The translations under genes were made by a program, and so were the position numbers. From Penelope pileata (lineage: Eukaryota > Chordata > Aves > Galliformes > Cracidae), in assembly GCA_013396635.1 (NCBI GenBank), contig WBMW01005037.1, positions 397,502-461,501 of the forward strand: 64,000 nt of DNA, given 5' to 3'. Under the pieces are notes generated by a model, which was given only the letters and a program-made list of their open reading frames with translations, was not told the DNA's origin and made no database searches. Below, piece by piece: positions 13,645 to 25,526 of this stretch (position 1 is the stretch's first letter; the number at the start of each line of letters is the position of its first letter).

Positions 13645-14180
13645 AATCTTGGAGAGTTCTAGAGATCACCAATTACAACTTCATTGCCAGTTTTTAGGTA
13701 GAGAATGTTACAAATTTAGATCAGGTTGTTCAGGATCTTACGCAGTTCAATTTTGAAATTCTCCAAGCTTCCACAAGTATTCTAGGCCTTTGCTCTAACA
13801 TCTAAACACCTTCACCATAAAGAATTTTTTCCTTTTCTATAACCACAGTTTCCCTTGCTGTACCCTGTGTCTGTTGCCAGTCATGTGTGCACCTCTATGA
13901 AGAACCAGAATCTATTTTTTGCGTAACAGCCCATGAAGTCCCTGACAGACCTCTGGCCTCTGCTCTAGGCTGAGAAAACACAGCTCTCTCGGTTTCTGCT
14001 TGGACATTAAGTATTTTACGTCTCCAACCATGTAGCTGACCCTCTGTGGGACTCAAATTCATCAACATCTTTCTTGTGCTTTGGACCCAAGCCTCCAAGT
14101 ACAATCTCACAGGCAGTGAATTCACGGGAATAACCACTTCCTATGCCCTTGGCAAAGCTCTTACAAAAGCAGCCCTGTAT
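13645..14180 (-). mobile_element. CR1 LINE, old and heavily diverged
   Basis: An ancient CR1 copy in reverse orientation, recognisable by the order of its blocks. From left to right these are 'agagatcaccaattacaac' (3' end region), 'caggttgttcaggatc', 'ttgaaattctccaag', 'ataaagaattttttcc', 'ctctgctctaggctgagaaa', 'cagctctctcggtttct', 'tcttgtgctttggacccaag', 'ccaagtacaatctcacaggc' and 'gggaataaccacttcctatg'. Each corresponds to a block of the CR1 3' untranslated and late reverse transcriptase region. No coding frame survives. It is the most decayed CR1 in the window, so presumably the oldest by insertion. The left end lacks the usual octamer tail and the right end fades out near 14180. Confidence 0.8.
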
Positions 14181-16181
14181 GCACATAGTCTTTAGCTACG
14201 CTCACAGAAATGAAGAAGCAGTAAACATCAGATGTGTAGGGATGCCTAGAATATAAATTTCCACTGAGACTTAACTCCAAACTTATTGAAAAACAACAGA
14301 ATCTTTCCTGACTTCCCCTGGCATTCATTCAAACCCTCACTAGGGCCAAATCCTGCATGCCCTAGGCCTTAGCTGCATGAAGGCATTTAACTCAACAAGA
14401 TGCATCAAAGCAAAAAAGAACTTTGTAACTGCTTGGATCAAAATGTGTGCAAATGAACCATCAGTCTTCGCTTTACTACAAATCCTACTTCCCCAAAAGG
14501 GGACAGATTTTTCCCTGGGGATATGACAGCACTGTAGAAAGGATTGAAGGGATTTCTGCAGTTCTTTTTGTTGCTACCACCTCAAAAAACAGGAAATTAC
14601 TGGGCATTCTAGAAAGGAGAATCAAGGGAGTATACCTAGTCACATACTGAGTCTGGGATAGACAATTGCACACTTGCACCAAAACAACCACAGCATCCAT
14701 AGGCTTGGGTAATAGTATGGCCTGCAAGAAGCATGAAATCTTTCCTCTTTTGCAGTGCTGTGTCTAATAATGATGTTCTGCAAGTAAAGAAAGAGCTCAG
14801 AAGAACAGTGAAGGTGGTCAAACTTGTTTGCAAATATATCTGTGGGAGCAAAGCAAAAATTTAATGTAAATGTTCCTCTCTGGTTTGCTTGCTTGAGTGT
14901 TTATGAATAGGTGCATACCTGGTTTAAAAATATTGTCTATGCAATTATTTCACAAACTGTCTGCTGGCAGACAAAAGCTGTTTTATCGTAAGGAACAGTA
15001 GACAATTTGGGGAGGGACATACATGGAAACAGTCCTCAGATACATTTAAGTTACTGCAAAAAGAAAGGCAGTAATTGTTTTCCACGTTTGCTACTAAAAT
15101 TATCTTAAATTATTCGACGTGAATAACACTCGTATTATCTTAAGACTTCACTCTTCTCACCTACTTGTGAGTATGGATACCAACAAGAAAGTGAGCAAGA
15201 AAGATGAGTGCTAGGAGGAGGAAAACAACAGTTACAATGGTGCTTTAAGACAGACTCTCCTCGGTACAGCATTACTCTGTGCTCTATTGTGTCTAGGTCT
15301 GAAAAAAAACTAATAGATTTACCATGTGTTATGATGCCTGTCATGCCTCATGAGACTGTAACAGCTTTTTGTCCACAAGATTTCAGAACTGTATTAGGGA
15401 AACTGCAGAAATCCATATTATTGCACTACTCTCTTGCACAAAGCATGTGGCTTCTCAAGTGGAAATCAAAGAAAGATTTCTGACTGGCTAACCACAGGTT
15501 TGTTAAGTGCAAAGAAGCTTTGTCTAAGTGCACTTACAATACTAGATTTTTTTTTAGAAATCTTGACATCTTCCATAAAAAGAAAGTAAGACGGCTTAGC
15601 AATGAGCCATAAAGTATTAATATTACCTGTTCTAAGTGGGATTGACTGAAGAAATTGTTGAAACTGCCATGATTAAAAAAGCATTTGTCTAGACTTCTGG
15701 TTCACATCAGCTTCAGGGTGACTCAAGTGTGACTTTAATGGAACTGAACAGGAGAAAGAGCGCTTAATGGAACACCTGAAATAACGGGGCAGTATCTGCA
15801 GTGTACTCTAGCGATGCATTTGCAGAACATCTGCAAGTACAAAGAACAACACCTCACTGAGGAGCAGGAGACAGAGGCTTTCAGTGTGGTTTAAGTATCC
15901 TAAATGTTGCGTGCAGAGGCTTATTTTCAATCATAAAGAGCCTTGCTTCCTATATTGTGTAGCTTCCTGACTGTTAGGTAAATTCTGCATGCTTGCTGCT
16001 CATCTGACTGTTTAAACATAGCAGAAATCCAAAAATAACTATTCAGTTTTCTGTATGATGGACTTGCAAAGTTTGCTACAGTAAGTTCTAGGAAAACACC
16101 CATATATAAGTACTGTGTGTTTTTAAATACTACTTTTGGAACAGAGTAACAAAAGGAGAAGGGAAGAGTGATGGGGGGAAG
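14181..16181. other. Non-coding stretch, nothing recognised
   Basis: No gene or named repeat seen. Opposite-strand frames at 14447-14851 and 15135-15483 overlap one another, as expected for chance open frames. Confidence 0.5.
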
Positions 16182-16280
16182 GAAGCTCTGTAATGAAAAA
16201 CCCTTAGGTAAGTAACTTCACCTTATGGATCCTGACTATACGAATGCCTGCCCTGATAATAGTAACCTACTTCAAACTCT
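16182..16280 (+). mobile_element. MIR SINE relic
   Basis: The forward-orientation MIR pattern is 'agctctgtaatg', then 'cttaggtaagtaacttcacc', then about 30 bases later 'ctgataatagtaacctactt'. The family has agctgtgtgacc, cttgggcaagttacttaacc and ggataataatagtacctacc in the same order and at similar spacing. Agreement of two separate blocks at the right distance makes this the best-supported of the MIR calls here. It is old and diverged, with no function implied. Confidence 0.6.
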
Positions 16281-19002
16281 CCCCTACATTTCTCCTTCAG
16301 TACGAGACCTAGCAGAATTTTCCATTGCTTAGGAAGCTTCCTTGGTAAGAACTCAGACTTCTCTGCTTCCTCATAATCTTTGTAATACATTTATGCTCCC
16401 AATTAGTCTATGTAATCTGACATTTTATCATTCCAGAGCCATCTGTTTATCATGTGTATTCAGTACAAGAAGGTACTGGCCTATTCTACAGCTGAAAGCT
16501 GTACAGAAAATCACTCTTACTTTCTTTAGTTATGCCTATTTCTTTAAAATGCCTAATATACAATGCTTTTATCATATGTTTTTCTTATACATCCATGTGT
16601 GATCTCTATGAAGAAGAAAAAGCCACATTTTTAGGGTTATTACAATTGTTCATCTCAAAGTATGAGGAATGACTTCTACAATACAAGACTCAGAGGTAGT
16701 AAGTGAATACTTAGAATCACTTTAGAATTTCAGTATGTTCACATGAAAATCCTTTTTTTCCCCATACAAAAATATGTATACAAATTTCAGGTTTTTTTTA
16801 TAATTTATTAAAAGCTGCTGTTCTCAACAAAATTCAGCAGTGTGCAGGTAAAGCCACACAAACCCATTACTTCCTTGGCAAACATTTCAAAGAGAAGATA
16901 GTGTTTATTTCTTAGTTTAAAGTCAGATTATTTCACCTTTCATCTTGAAAAGAGATTGAAAAGGTGATAAATATAATTTGCTGAAGGAGATAAATTATTT
17001 GTACTTTTTTTTTTTTTTTTAACTAAAGCCACTGCAAGAATGTGTATTGTCAGAAGCACCACTGTCTGCCTATTAAGAAAAAAACCCAACTGTATTTGAA
17101 GAGCTTAAAGTGACAGGCACTTCAATGGTTGTTTAAAGAAAAAAATCCAGTTACAGTGATGGCAATTAGTTCTACTTGTTTTTATAGTATGCATTCTCTG
17201 TTATGTTCTACTGAAAATAAAACTCACACTACCTGCACTGGGACATGAGTCAGTCATCCACCTGGAATTACTCTCATTATCTCTGGTCCTACAGAATATT
17301 CTGTATTCTATAATACAGACAGCTGGAGCTGAGGAAGGGACTGGGGAAAGCCTCATGCCACCTCCTGCTGCTGCTCACAGAAATTTCCCAGGAGAACATC
17401 ACGTTATCTACGAAACAGCTATGGAGCTCTTAAGTGTTGCCAGGAGCTACCACAGCATATTCAAGAGCAAGTCCAATCACAGCAAGTAATTTTAAAGAAA
17501 TAAAATAAGCTAAATGTTCCAGAAACTAAAACAAGATAAGCAAACACACCAAGAAAATTCAGAGACTCTCCTAGCCCCAAAGAGCTGATATGTAGTATTG
17601 AACACTTCCAATACCCAGACTCTATTTACTCATAGGACAGACATTTAATTATTCAATATTTAAATACTGGTTTTCTCTGAGTTAAATTCTGCACTTACAG
17701 TTTGCTGACAATGCTGTCAGCATTCTGCATTCATCAGATGGATGAATTAAACTTAATTTTCAGTTAACCAGCTCAAGTACTGAAAGTGGTCTAGCCACAG
17801 CAACTCTGTGTCAGCCAGTTTACCTTGCATATGTAAATATGCACACAGATGAAACTGCTTTTTTGAAGAATAAATTATCTTACATGTTACACACTATAAT
17901 GTCTAAAACTGCTTCTCTTACCCAGCTAATGGGTTTAAAATTTGTTTGGCCATCTCTACACTGTATTTCCCAATCACGTAATTAATCTAAGACTACATCT
18001 GCAGGCTTGAAAAAGATTGAGATCAATTTTAGACAGTGTAGTTGTTCCAAAGATTAAGCTCTTCACACGTGTTGGAACTGCTTCTTGCCCCCTGAACAAA
18101 CCATCTCCCATTTTGCCATACAGTCGCACTTTGTGGGCTTTACCCCGGCAGTCTACATCACAACAGCACAGAACCTTGCAAACATCACAGACTTTCATAT
18201 TGAAGAGGGACTTCCTCTCTCTCTCTCTCTCTAATTAGGAGGAATCTTCAAATGTATTAACTCATAACAGCACTCTCATCAGTTTTCAAAGGCATAAAAA
18301 AGGCATAAGATCAGCTCTGTAAGATGTGTTTATTACTAAATGGAGAACCACTTGACCAAAAAATAAATGCAGACTTTTAAAAATGAATGGCAGAAGTAAT
18401 AATGTTCAGAACATGCTTCATATGAAATAAAATGTTAGTGAAGACTGTCAGTTTGTTAAGACAATTTTAGAAGTTAGCAACAGGCCATAGTGCCTGCTGA
18501 TTTTTGCATATTGGAAGACATCCATTCGAAATTTGTGAAGAGTGATAAAACCCATAGAATTTCAAAGAAACTAATGCTATGGAGTCTACCAAGCTTTTGC
18601 TGCTATTTCTTTTTTAAGCATACATGTGTATTAGCATCTTGAATAAAGAAGAAATATCTTCCTGACAGCTGCATAAAATTAAATGAAATTTGAGGACATA
18701 GGAAGACTTTACTTAGAACCTCAACACTTTCCTCAGAGGTGAGAAATTTCTGAGAACATTACAGCAACGTGTATTGTAGTAGTTTTCCCAAAAGTTAAAA
18801 CAAAGAATGCTTCATTCAGGAAATGATGACATCTAAAATATTTAAAGCGTGATGATAACAATAAAAGAGGAGATGAGTCTTTCAGTATTTTGCTTCCAAT
18901 CAGGAAAGTGCAAGGAGGGATTTCACTTTGTTCAAAACCACCTAACATTGCATGAAACTTTAAACTGGATGTGGAGACATGTAAGACGGATTGCTCTTTT
19001 AA
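16281..19002. other. AT-rich non-coding stretch with a CT microsatellite
   Basis: No gene seen. Contains a T-run near 17006-17021 and a (CT)9 microsatellite at 18215-18232. Overlapping frames on both strands at 17974-18238 look like chance. Confidence 0.5.
18215..18232. repeat. (CT)9 microsatellite
   Basis: Nine uninterrupted CT units within a slightly longer pyrimidine tract. It ends directly at 'aattagga'. Ordinary simple repeat. Confidence 0.9.
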
Positions 19003-19728
19003 AAATTGCTTTCTCTGAAGTGTTTCGTTTCAAATAACATATTGCTTTTCAGAAACAAGATGTGTGCTGTAACGCTGCAGAAAAAGGAACTGCAGGTGTT
19101 GACCTGACCTGATGAGGAGATCAAGAACAACAGAGAGTTAGAGCCTAAGGCCTCAGATCAGAACGAGCATGCTACAGAAGTCTATACCAAGAAAGGTGGT
19201 GGCTTCGGGCTTAAATGGGACACCTTGAAGAAGACGGAGCAGGGTCAATGAGGCAATTCATTTAGGAATTATCACAGTACTGACCAGTGTAGAGTTGACA
19301 GGCCACTAGTTTGGCAATTTGAAGTAACAACACTTGCAAGCACTCTTCTGCCTTGTGATCAGCATACTGCCAGGTCAAAAGCATGTCTGCATGACCTGGT
19401 CAGTGAAAAGCAGTTTTATGGAAAATCTTCAAAGCACTATAACCAAATCAATAAGACTTTATCAAGTTTTACAGACTTGTCACAGGTATTAGCACTATAC
19501 CAGCTCCAAGCCATCATTCTAACCAGACTCAGGAAACTTTCCTCAACAGATTTACTCTCAAAAGTGCTCCTTCCACAACTTGATTGCCACCATGAACATG
19601 AATCTGAAAGGTTGATTAGGTTACAGGTTATGGATGCACTTTCTACCCTTCTATCTAGAACAAACAACTTTTACAATAAAGTAGATTTAAATATATATAA
19701 AATGGTAGACATAACTGCCAGCACTTAG
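19003..19728 (+). pseudogene. Candidate dead gene: one-frame protein-like stretch with two TGA stops
   Basis: Frame +1 is open from 19003 to the TAG at 19726-19728 (about 241 codons) except for TGA at 19105-19107 and 19249-19251. Random DNA of this composition would give roughly ten stops. From the ATG at 19060 the reading is 223 codons. The last part looks like helical or coiled-coil protein, rich in Leu, Lys, Glu and Ser, with segments such as KQFYGKSSKHYNQINKT and QLQAIILTRLRKLSS. Both stops are TGA, consistent with decay of CGA Arg codons by CpG loss. A good acceptor-like tract (attgcttttcag) ends at 19052, so this may be a former exon instead of a retrocopy; no poly-A tail is seen downstream. 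I do not recognise the parent family. It could also be an unknown repeat's coding remnant or a lucky open stretch. Confidence 0.4.
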
Positions 19729-20065
19729 TTAATCATTTTTACTTTGGAAATGAACCAAAACCACCTGTGTTTGGAACAATACCTGCCCCTCCTAAAACCA
19801 TAAGACCAGCCATAACTCATAACTGAGAAACGCATTCATTAAAATAGCAATAAGCAAGAACACTTACGAAAGACTAAGTCTAATGCAGTTTAATGATGAA
19901 AAAGTAACAATTTATGTAACTATCTAACAAGTCTGTAAAGTGCTTTGTTATTTTTCCAGTGCCTGATGTTGTTTTAAAATGTATAAAATGCAAGGTCTTG
20001 CTCTTTCCTACTTACCCGATTCCAGATTAATTTACTGAGAATCACCAAAAAGCACAAACACGAGA
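19729..20065. other. Short non-coding gap
   Basis: Sequence between the candidate pseudogene and the next CR1. No AATAAA-plus-poly-A structure follows the TAG stop closely, and I see nothing else in it. Confidence 0.5.
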
Positions 20066-20325
20066 AGAATCATAGAATCATCAAGATTGATAGAGACCTC
20101 CAAGATCATCCAGTCCAACCGCCTCCCACCAGCAAAATTACCCACTATATCATGTCCCTCAGCTCCACATCCTGATGTACCTTGAACACCCCCAGAGACA
20201 GTGACTCAACCACCTCCCTGGGCAGCCTGTGCCAGTACCTAGCCACTCTCTTGGAGAAGTTTTTCCTAATATCTAACCTGAACCTCCCCTGGTGCAACTT
20301 GAGGCCATTCCCTCTAGTCCTGGTT
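20066..20325 (-). mobile_element. CR1 LINE, 5'-truncated 3' end
   Basis: A reverse-oriented CR1. The left end is the element's 3' tail ('aatcatagaatcatcaaga'), followed by 'gatcatccagtccaaccg', 'caaccacctccctgggcagc' and 'ttccctctagtcctgg' at the right, where the copy is truncated. Only untranslated 3' sequence is present. It is well preserved compared with the 13645 copy and is of intermediate age. No target-site duplication is visible, as usual for CR1. Confidence 0.93.
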
Positions 20326-23300
20326 AGCTTTGTGTGGATTAATGCAAAATAAAATATTTTTTCTGGTACTTTGTACTGAAATGTTTTGACTGGCTATGAC
20401 TACTTTTGCAGAAACAGAGGGTAGTGAGGGTAGCACTGGGTGTTTTAGAAAATTCCCTCTGAAACATTACATACAACCATACATTTCGTTAGTCACTCAA
20501 GATACAATTATGATTTTATTCAGTCTACTTTATTAGGATATTTTTACTGTTAATCACTACTATATCCCTAGAGGCACTAAATGACTGGCCTTACAGACTT
20601 CAGTGAGCATCCTTGTACTATTCAATGAAAGGAAGGCTCATAAAAATTACCCCAAGCATTAAAACTCTACAGAAGTCAAAGTTCCTGTTATTTCAATAGG
20701 TTTCAGATCATAGCCTGAAAAGCTAAATTCTTTATATTTTGTATAAGAAATTCAAAGTTATTTTTAGTTACTTTGACCTATAATATTCACTGAGATTCAC
20801 AAAGATCTCCCCATGTAGATATTCATGTCTTTGAAGATCTGAGTCAATATAATTTCAGAAAATTTCCACTTCCTCTTTTTTTTTTTTTCCTGCCCTCTTC
20901 TGCGCTAAAGGGGCTCATTTAATCCAAATGAGAGTCTAAGCAAATATCTATCCTTGCAGTTAAGTTCATACATGTAATGTGATTTTTGAAAGTACTTAAG
21001 GGACTTGGGAGCAAAAGTCCCACCAACCTGCACTAGGTTAACTGCTATTGAACACCTAGAAGCTTTCAAAAGTCCTTCTCTGAAGCCAACATTACCACAG
21101 CACTAGCATCGCAAATAGGCCAGTGTCTAGGAGTCCCTCAGCAGCACTGCTGAAGGAGCCTTAAAAACCTACTGTGTCACAAAAGCAGCAGTGGTCTCAC
21201 TGATTTGCTTATTTTTATATATTATATCAGTTCACTCAAATACTGCTTATTTAACTGGGAGCATCAAAAATGAGTGGACATAAGTTATCCAACACAATTA
21301 ATAACATTTTATGTACAAGAAATTCAAATTGGCATTCAGAGGCAATTTAAGATTAATATCTTGTGTTTTTTAGTCACAATCTTAAAGTTTTTTTTTTTTA
21401 AGTTGCAAAGGATTTCAGAAAGTTTATTATAAATTTAAACAATGTTAACATTTTGGATTTGGAAAGAACATGCTCCTGTGCTAGAAATGTCAAAACTCTT
21501 TTTCATGACAAGAACATTAAAACAAAAGTTAACCCAAGCCCTCAGAATGAAATATTACAGTCAATGACATCAGTGACAGCCTGCACGGATGCAACAGAAG
21601 AGTAGCCTTGTCAAACTAATTACTATGGAGTCTTTCACGTGAAGGTCATAATGCACTTCATATTATCGTTTCAAGACTGAGAATAACCTCACACATTATA
21701 ATTTCTAAATGTATTTATGAAATACTCTGTGAAAAACATTAATGCTGTTTTGTTCAAAAAGAAAGCTTCAATGAAGCTGCAGACACAAGTTTGTAGTGTG
21801 GCCAAGAAAGGTTTTGCATTTTTTCTAAAATTAAAAAACAAAGCAAATAGATTATCTCAAATTGCACAGTGAGATTAACTGAAAAATGAGTAATACTGAA
21901 ATGAAACTTCAAACTTGCTGCTGTTGGCCAAAGTAGCTTTCAAATCAATAGCAGTATTATCATGCTTTATTATCCCAATACACAGAATAAATATCTACAA
22001 TGAATTTCCCCTCACACAGAGAAATTGTCTTATGGGGAAGGAATAAATTTCCTATTAAAAAAAAAAATGAGGAAGCAGGAAATTAAGGTCAGAAAATTAT
22101 AATAGGACAAGAACAAAGAATGCTGAAATTTAGACTCCATCTCAAATTATTTTTACAGATAGATATTCAAGGAGTGTATCACTAAACTTGAGACATCAAA
22201 AGCAAAAATTGCTCTTATCAGACTGCCACATTTATGTTCTGCAATTCTTGGTGCTTTGGAAATCATAATTTTGCCGAAGGTTTGGGACTAGTTTTTTCTC
22301 TGAGAGCTGCTGTTCCCCGTGCTACAAGAAAATAATTTCCTTGGCTAACTGCACACATCTTAGTTTATTAATTCTGGTATTTTTGGCAATATCTCAGACT
22401 GCTGCCTTCTCCTTGACTACTAAAAGTAACGTTACCCATTTCAGCTTAACAGCAGTGCAAGGGGAGTAAGAGAATCTGACCAGTAACATAGTGAAGCCTT
22501 TTGTTCAAAAGTTATTTATTCTGTGGACAAATAAGGACTCAGTCCCATAACCTTTATGTAGTGGGATATTCTGAAGATTTATGTTAGAGTACAGATAATC
22601 TCTTCCATTTCAGACAAACAAAAAGAGTATAATAATAAAAAGAAACACTAGACAGGAATATTAAAAGCTTAGAATACATTATGGTCACACATAACCTAAG
22701 GCAAAACCTGTTGTGTAACAACATCCAGCGATTTACTTGCATTTAAACAAAATACTCTGTGGGAGTATTTCTGAATGATGGACATGAAGCAAGGTAATAT
22801 TTGGCATACTGATTCAAGAAGAAAGAGCTTACTGGAGAAATTTGAATAAAACTGTGACAAGTCAGAATCAATGCCAGATAATTCAAGCAGTTCTTTAGGA
22901 TCTCTGAGAAAGTTTGATATAGGCTAACTCCACCTTTGGATAAAGTGCTTTGCCCAAAAAATGTTGCATGGTATTTAGCAATAAAAAGGAGGTGGGATAC
23001 TAGTTGATTTCGGTTGTGTCTAGCTTTACTTTTTTTATCTTTGCTTCAATCTTTTGTGAGATTAGCGATTAAAGTTAAAATTAAAAAAAAAAAAAAAGGC
23101 TATAATTCTATAATTCCTACCAAGTCCTAGCAGGTGCTTCTCTTTTTAGAGTTTTTTTCTTTTTTTTTTTTTTGTGGTGAGGCAGGTCTGAAAAAGGGAT
23201 TTTTCATGCTTAAGATCTTTAATTCATCCTTACTTTTGGCCAAGGCTGTTAATTACATTATCTTTGTTCATGTTTAAATTCTCACTTCTTTTCCTTCTTT

Positions 23301-25335
23301 TCTTTAAAAAATTCTCTCTCAGCACTAATGAAATATCCACAATTTATTACTCTAAACATTTTTTTCCCCAAGATCAGAAGATATCTCACACCTGAATAAA
23401 ATACTTTCTTTGCAAGTAAATGTTCTTAATTATTCCCTTGCTGGGAATATTCCTGCTGTTACATATCTGGCAATCCACAGTTGTAAGAGATCTATCTAGA
23501 AAAGACTGTGTTCACAGCACAGAAACAATAGCTGGGGTCAGTGGCTCATGCAAATTATTCGACAAACCCTGATGCTCTGGGAAATACTTTTCTAAAGCAT
23601 GCTGATTTTTAAATTCCTGCTCCCATAATTTCAATGACAAGCCCACTTGCTTACTTCCTTCAAGCCCAGTTCCTCCCCAGAACATGCTCTGATGGATTCC
23701 TATAAGGAATGAATGTGGCCAAGGGACTTTGCATCACTCTCACATGTTGCGTCAGTCTGGACAGCCTCTGTGTGCATGCAGCATGGACAGAGGCAGTTAC
23801 AAAACACATGGGATGTCACAAATACACAGCACACACCTTGCCTGCATTTCTGAACACCTGGCTGCCAGGCATCCAGAAAAGTAGCCAGTTGTTTTTTTTT
23901 TTCCATATTTTCATATGCCTGAGTATGCCCTCTGGGTATACTCAGTGGATACCCGAGTGCCTTTCTAATTTTGTCGCATTATGTAATAGAGGAATTCCCA
24001 TGTAACATCCCAGCACTAGCTGCTAGGTCACACAGCCTCTTTGAAAAGTAGGCTTGGGGCCATGCCCTGTTTTCTTATTTGGTTTCGTAATTTTTGAAGT
24101 TCTTACAGTCAGCTCATCCCTTTAGGCAGTTCAAACATGTTAAGCTCTGTCTGTCGCCAAGCAATTACCTCCAGTGCTCTGAAACAAAGCAGTCTGCAAC
24201 TACTGCTGTACCTGTGGGAAGCCAGTAGAAAGTCTCAGTGTCCCTTGAAAATGAGCCACTGCTTGCCAAATGGGTGCACAGAGGGGCAGAAGTCAAGTGT
24301 GGCTGAAAATACAAAAGCACCTGCAACAACAGTTCTTTCATTTTTATTATCTTTATCAATATTGATCAAAGTTGACACGAAAAAAAAAAAGTGTTAGGAA
24401 AACTTCTTAAAAGATGCAAAAAGGGAACATTACTTTCTGGGAGAACGTGCCATAACAGCTGCAGTTTTAGTCTGCAAAAATATATGGGAGGCAAGAGCTG
24501 GAAACGTGCAGGGGTGGTGCAGTCATGGAAAGACAAATTTTCAATAGCCTTTTTTGAAGCATGCACACTAATATTTGTCACAGGAAGTTTCGGTTCAGGA
24601 TGCTTAGTAAGGGGGCAGAGATAAGAGGAGCAGAGAGGAATTGGGACTTAAGGAAGCAATTCAGTTTGTAGAGTGATTTGGATTTTGAGTTTCTTAATTC
24701 ACAAAATAAAGAAACAATGATGTTTTTTGATTGTAGAAGCTTTCAGAAAGAACTGACACGCTGGCAAGACTTAACACTGCAGAGTTCACAGGAATGCATC
24801 TTTTATCAGTGTATAAATATAATCTGTGCTACTTTAAATGTTGCTGAGGAGAACACGAAAATTAGACAAAGGCCTAATTTCCTAACAGTAGTTCCTATAC
24901 CCATGGTATTCCTCATCTTCTTTCTAAGATACATTAACACTTATGTTAAAACCCATCAGTAGGCCCATAACACAGAGAAATTACTGCTGAAGAACATTAC
25001 TGTTCTAGGTTCTCAAGTGAATGACGTCAAACAATGAGGCAGCTTGTCTGGACCTTAGTAACCAGAGTGCATGGGTACCTCGGCAGATAACCTGGTAAAA
25101 GAAATCTGTTCTTCTACAAAAGGAGAGTTCTCAGTAATGGGGTGGTAACAAAACGAGTTGCTTATTAAAGAAAACTGTATTTAGGCAAGACAACTAACGT
25201 GCACGAACTTTTTAATCAACGGTTACCAATCGATCCAAAGCACCCCAATCTCCCCCAGCCCAGCAAAGCCTACCTAACATTGCCACCTAGCGGGCCAGCA
25301 GCTTGCTTGGCCCACCCGGCCCCACTGCTGCCCTG
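20326..25335. other. AT-rich non-coding stretch, nothing recognised
   Basis: No gene or named element seen. Homopolymer runs occur near 20877-20888 (T), 21391-21400 (T), 23083-23097 (A) and 23159-23173 (T). Chance frames cluster at 23700-24962 on both strands. A palindromic CRE-type octamer TGACGTCA is at 25022-25029, without other promoter features. Confidence 0.5.
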
Positions 25336-25484
25336 CAGAATCACAGAATCACAGAATCACAGAATTGCAGGGGTTGGAAGGGACCTCAAGAGATCATCGA
25401 GTCCAACCCCCCTGCCAGAGCAGGTTCCCTACTGCAGGTTGCACAGGTAGGCGTCCACGCGGGTCTTGAATATCTTCAAGGAAG

Positions 25485-25526
25485 NNNNNNNNNNNNNNNN
25501 NNNNNNNNNNNNNNNNNNNNNNNNNN
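25485..25526. other. Assembly gap (42 N)
   Basis: Forty-two consecutive N within a CR1 copy. Aligning the flanks with the CR1 at 45184-46112 ('cttgaa' at 25465 to 45301; '(a/g)atgc' at 25542 to 45761) shows 77 bases here against 460 there. The true missing length is therefore probably near 425 bases, unless the copy carries a real deletion. An open frame that spans the N is an artefact. Confidence 0.97.

Noticed and set aside
25476..25526. Frames extending across the N gap
   Set aside because: Translation through N is meaningless; only the part to the right of 25526 is real sequence.
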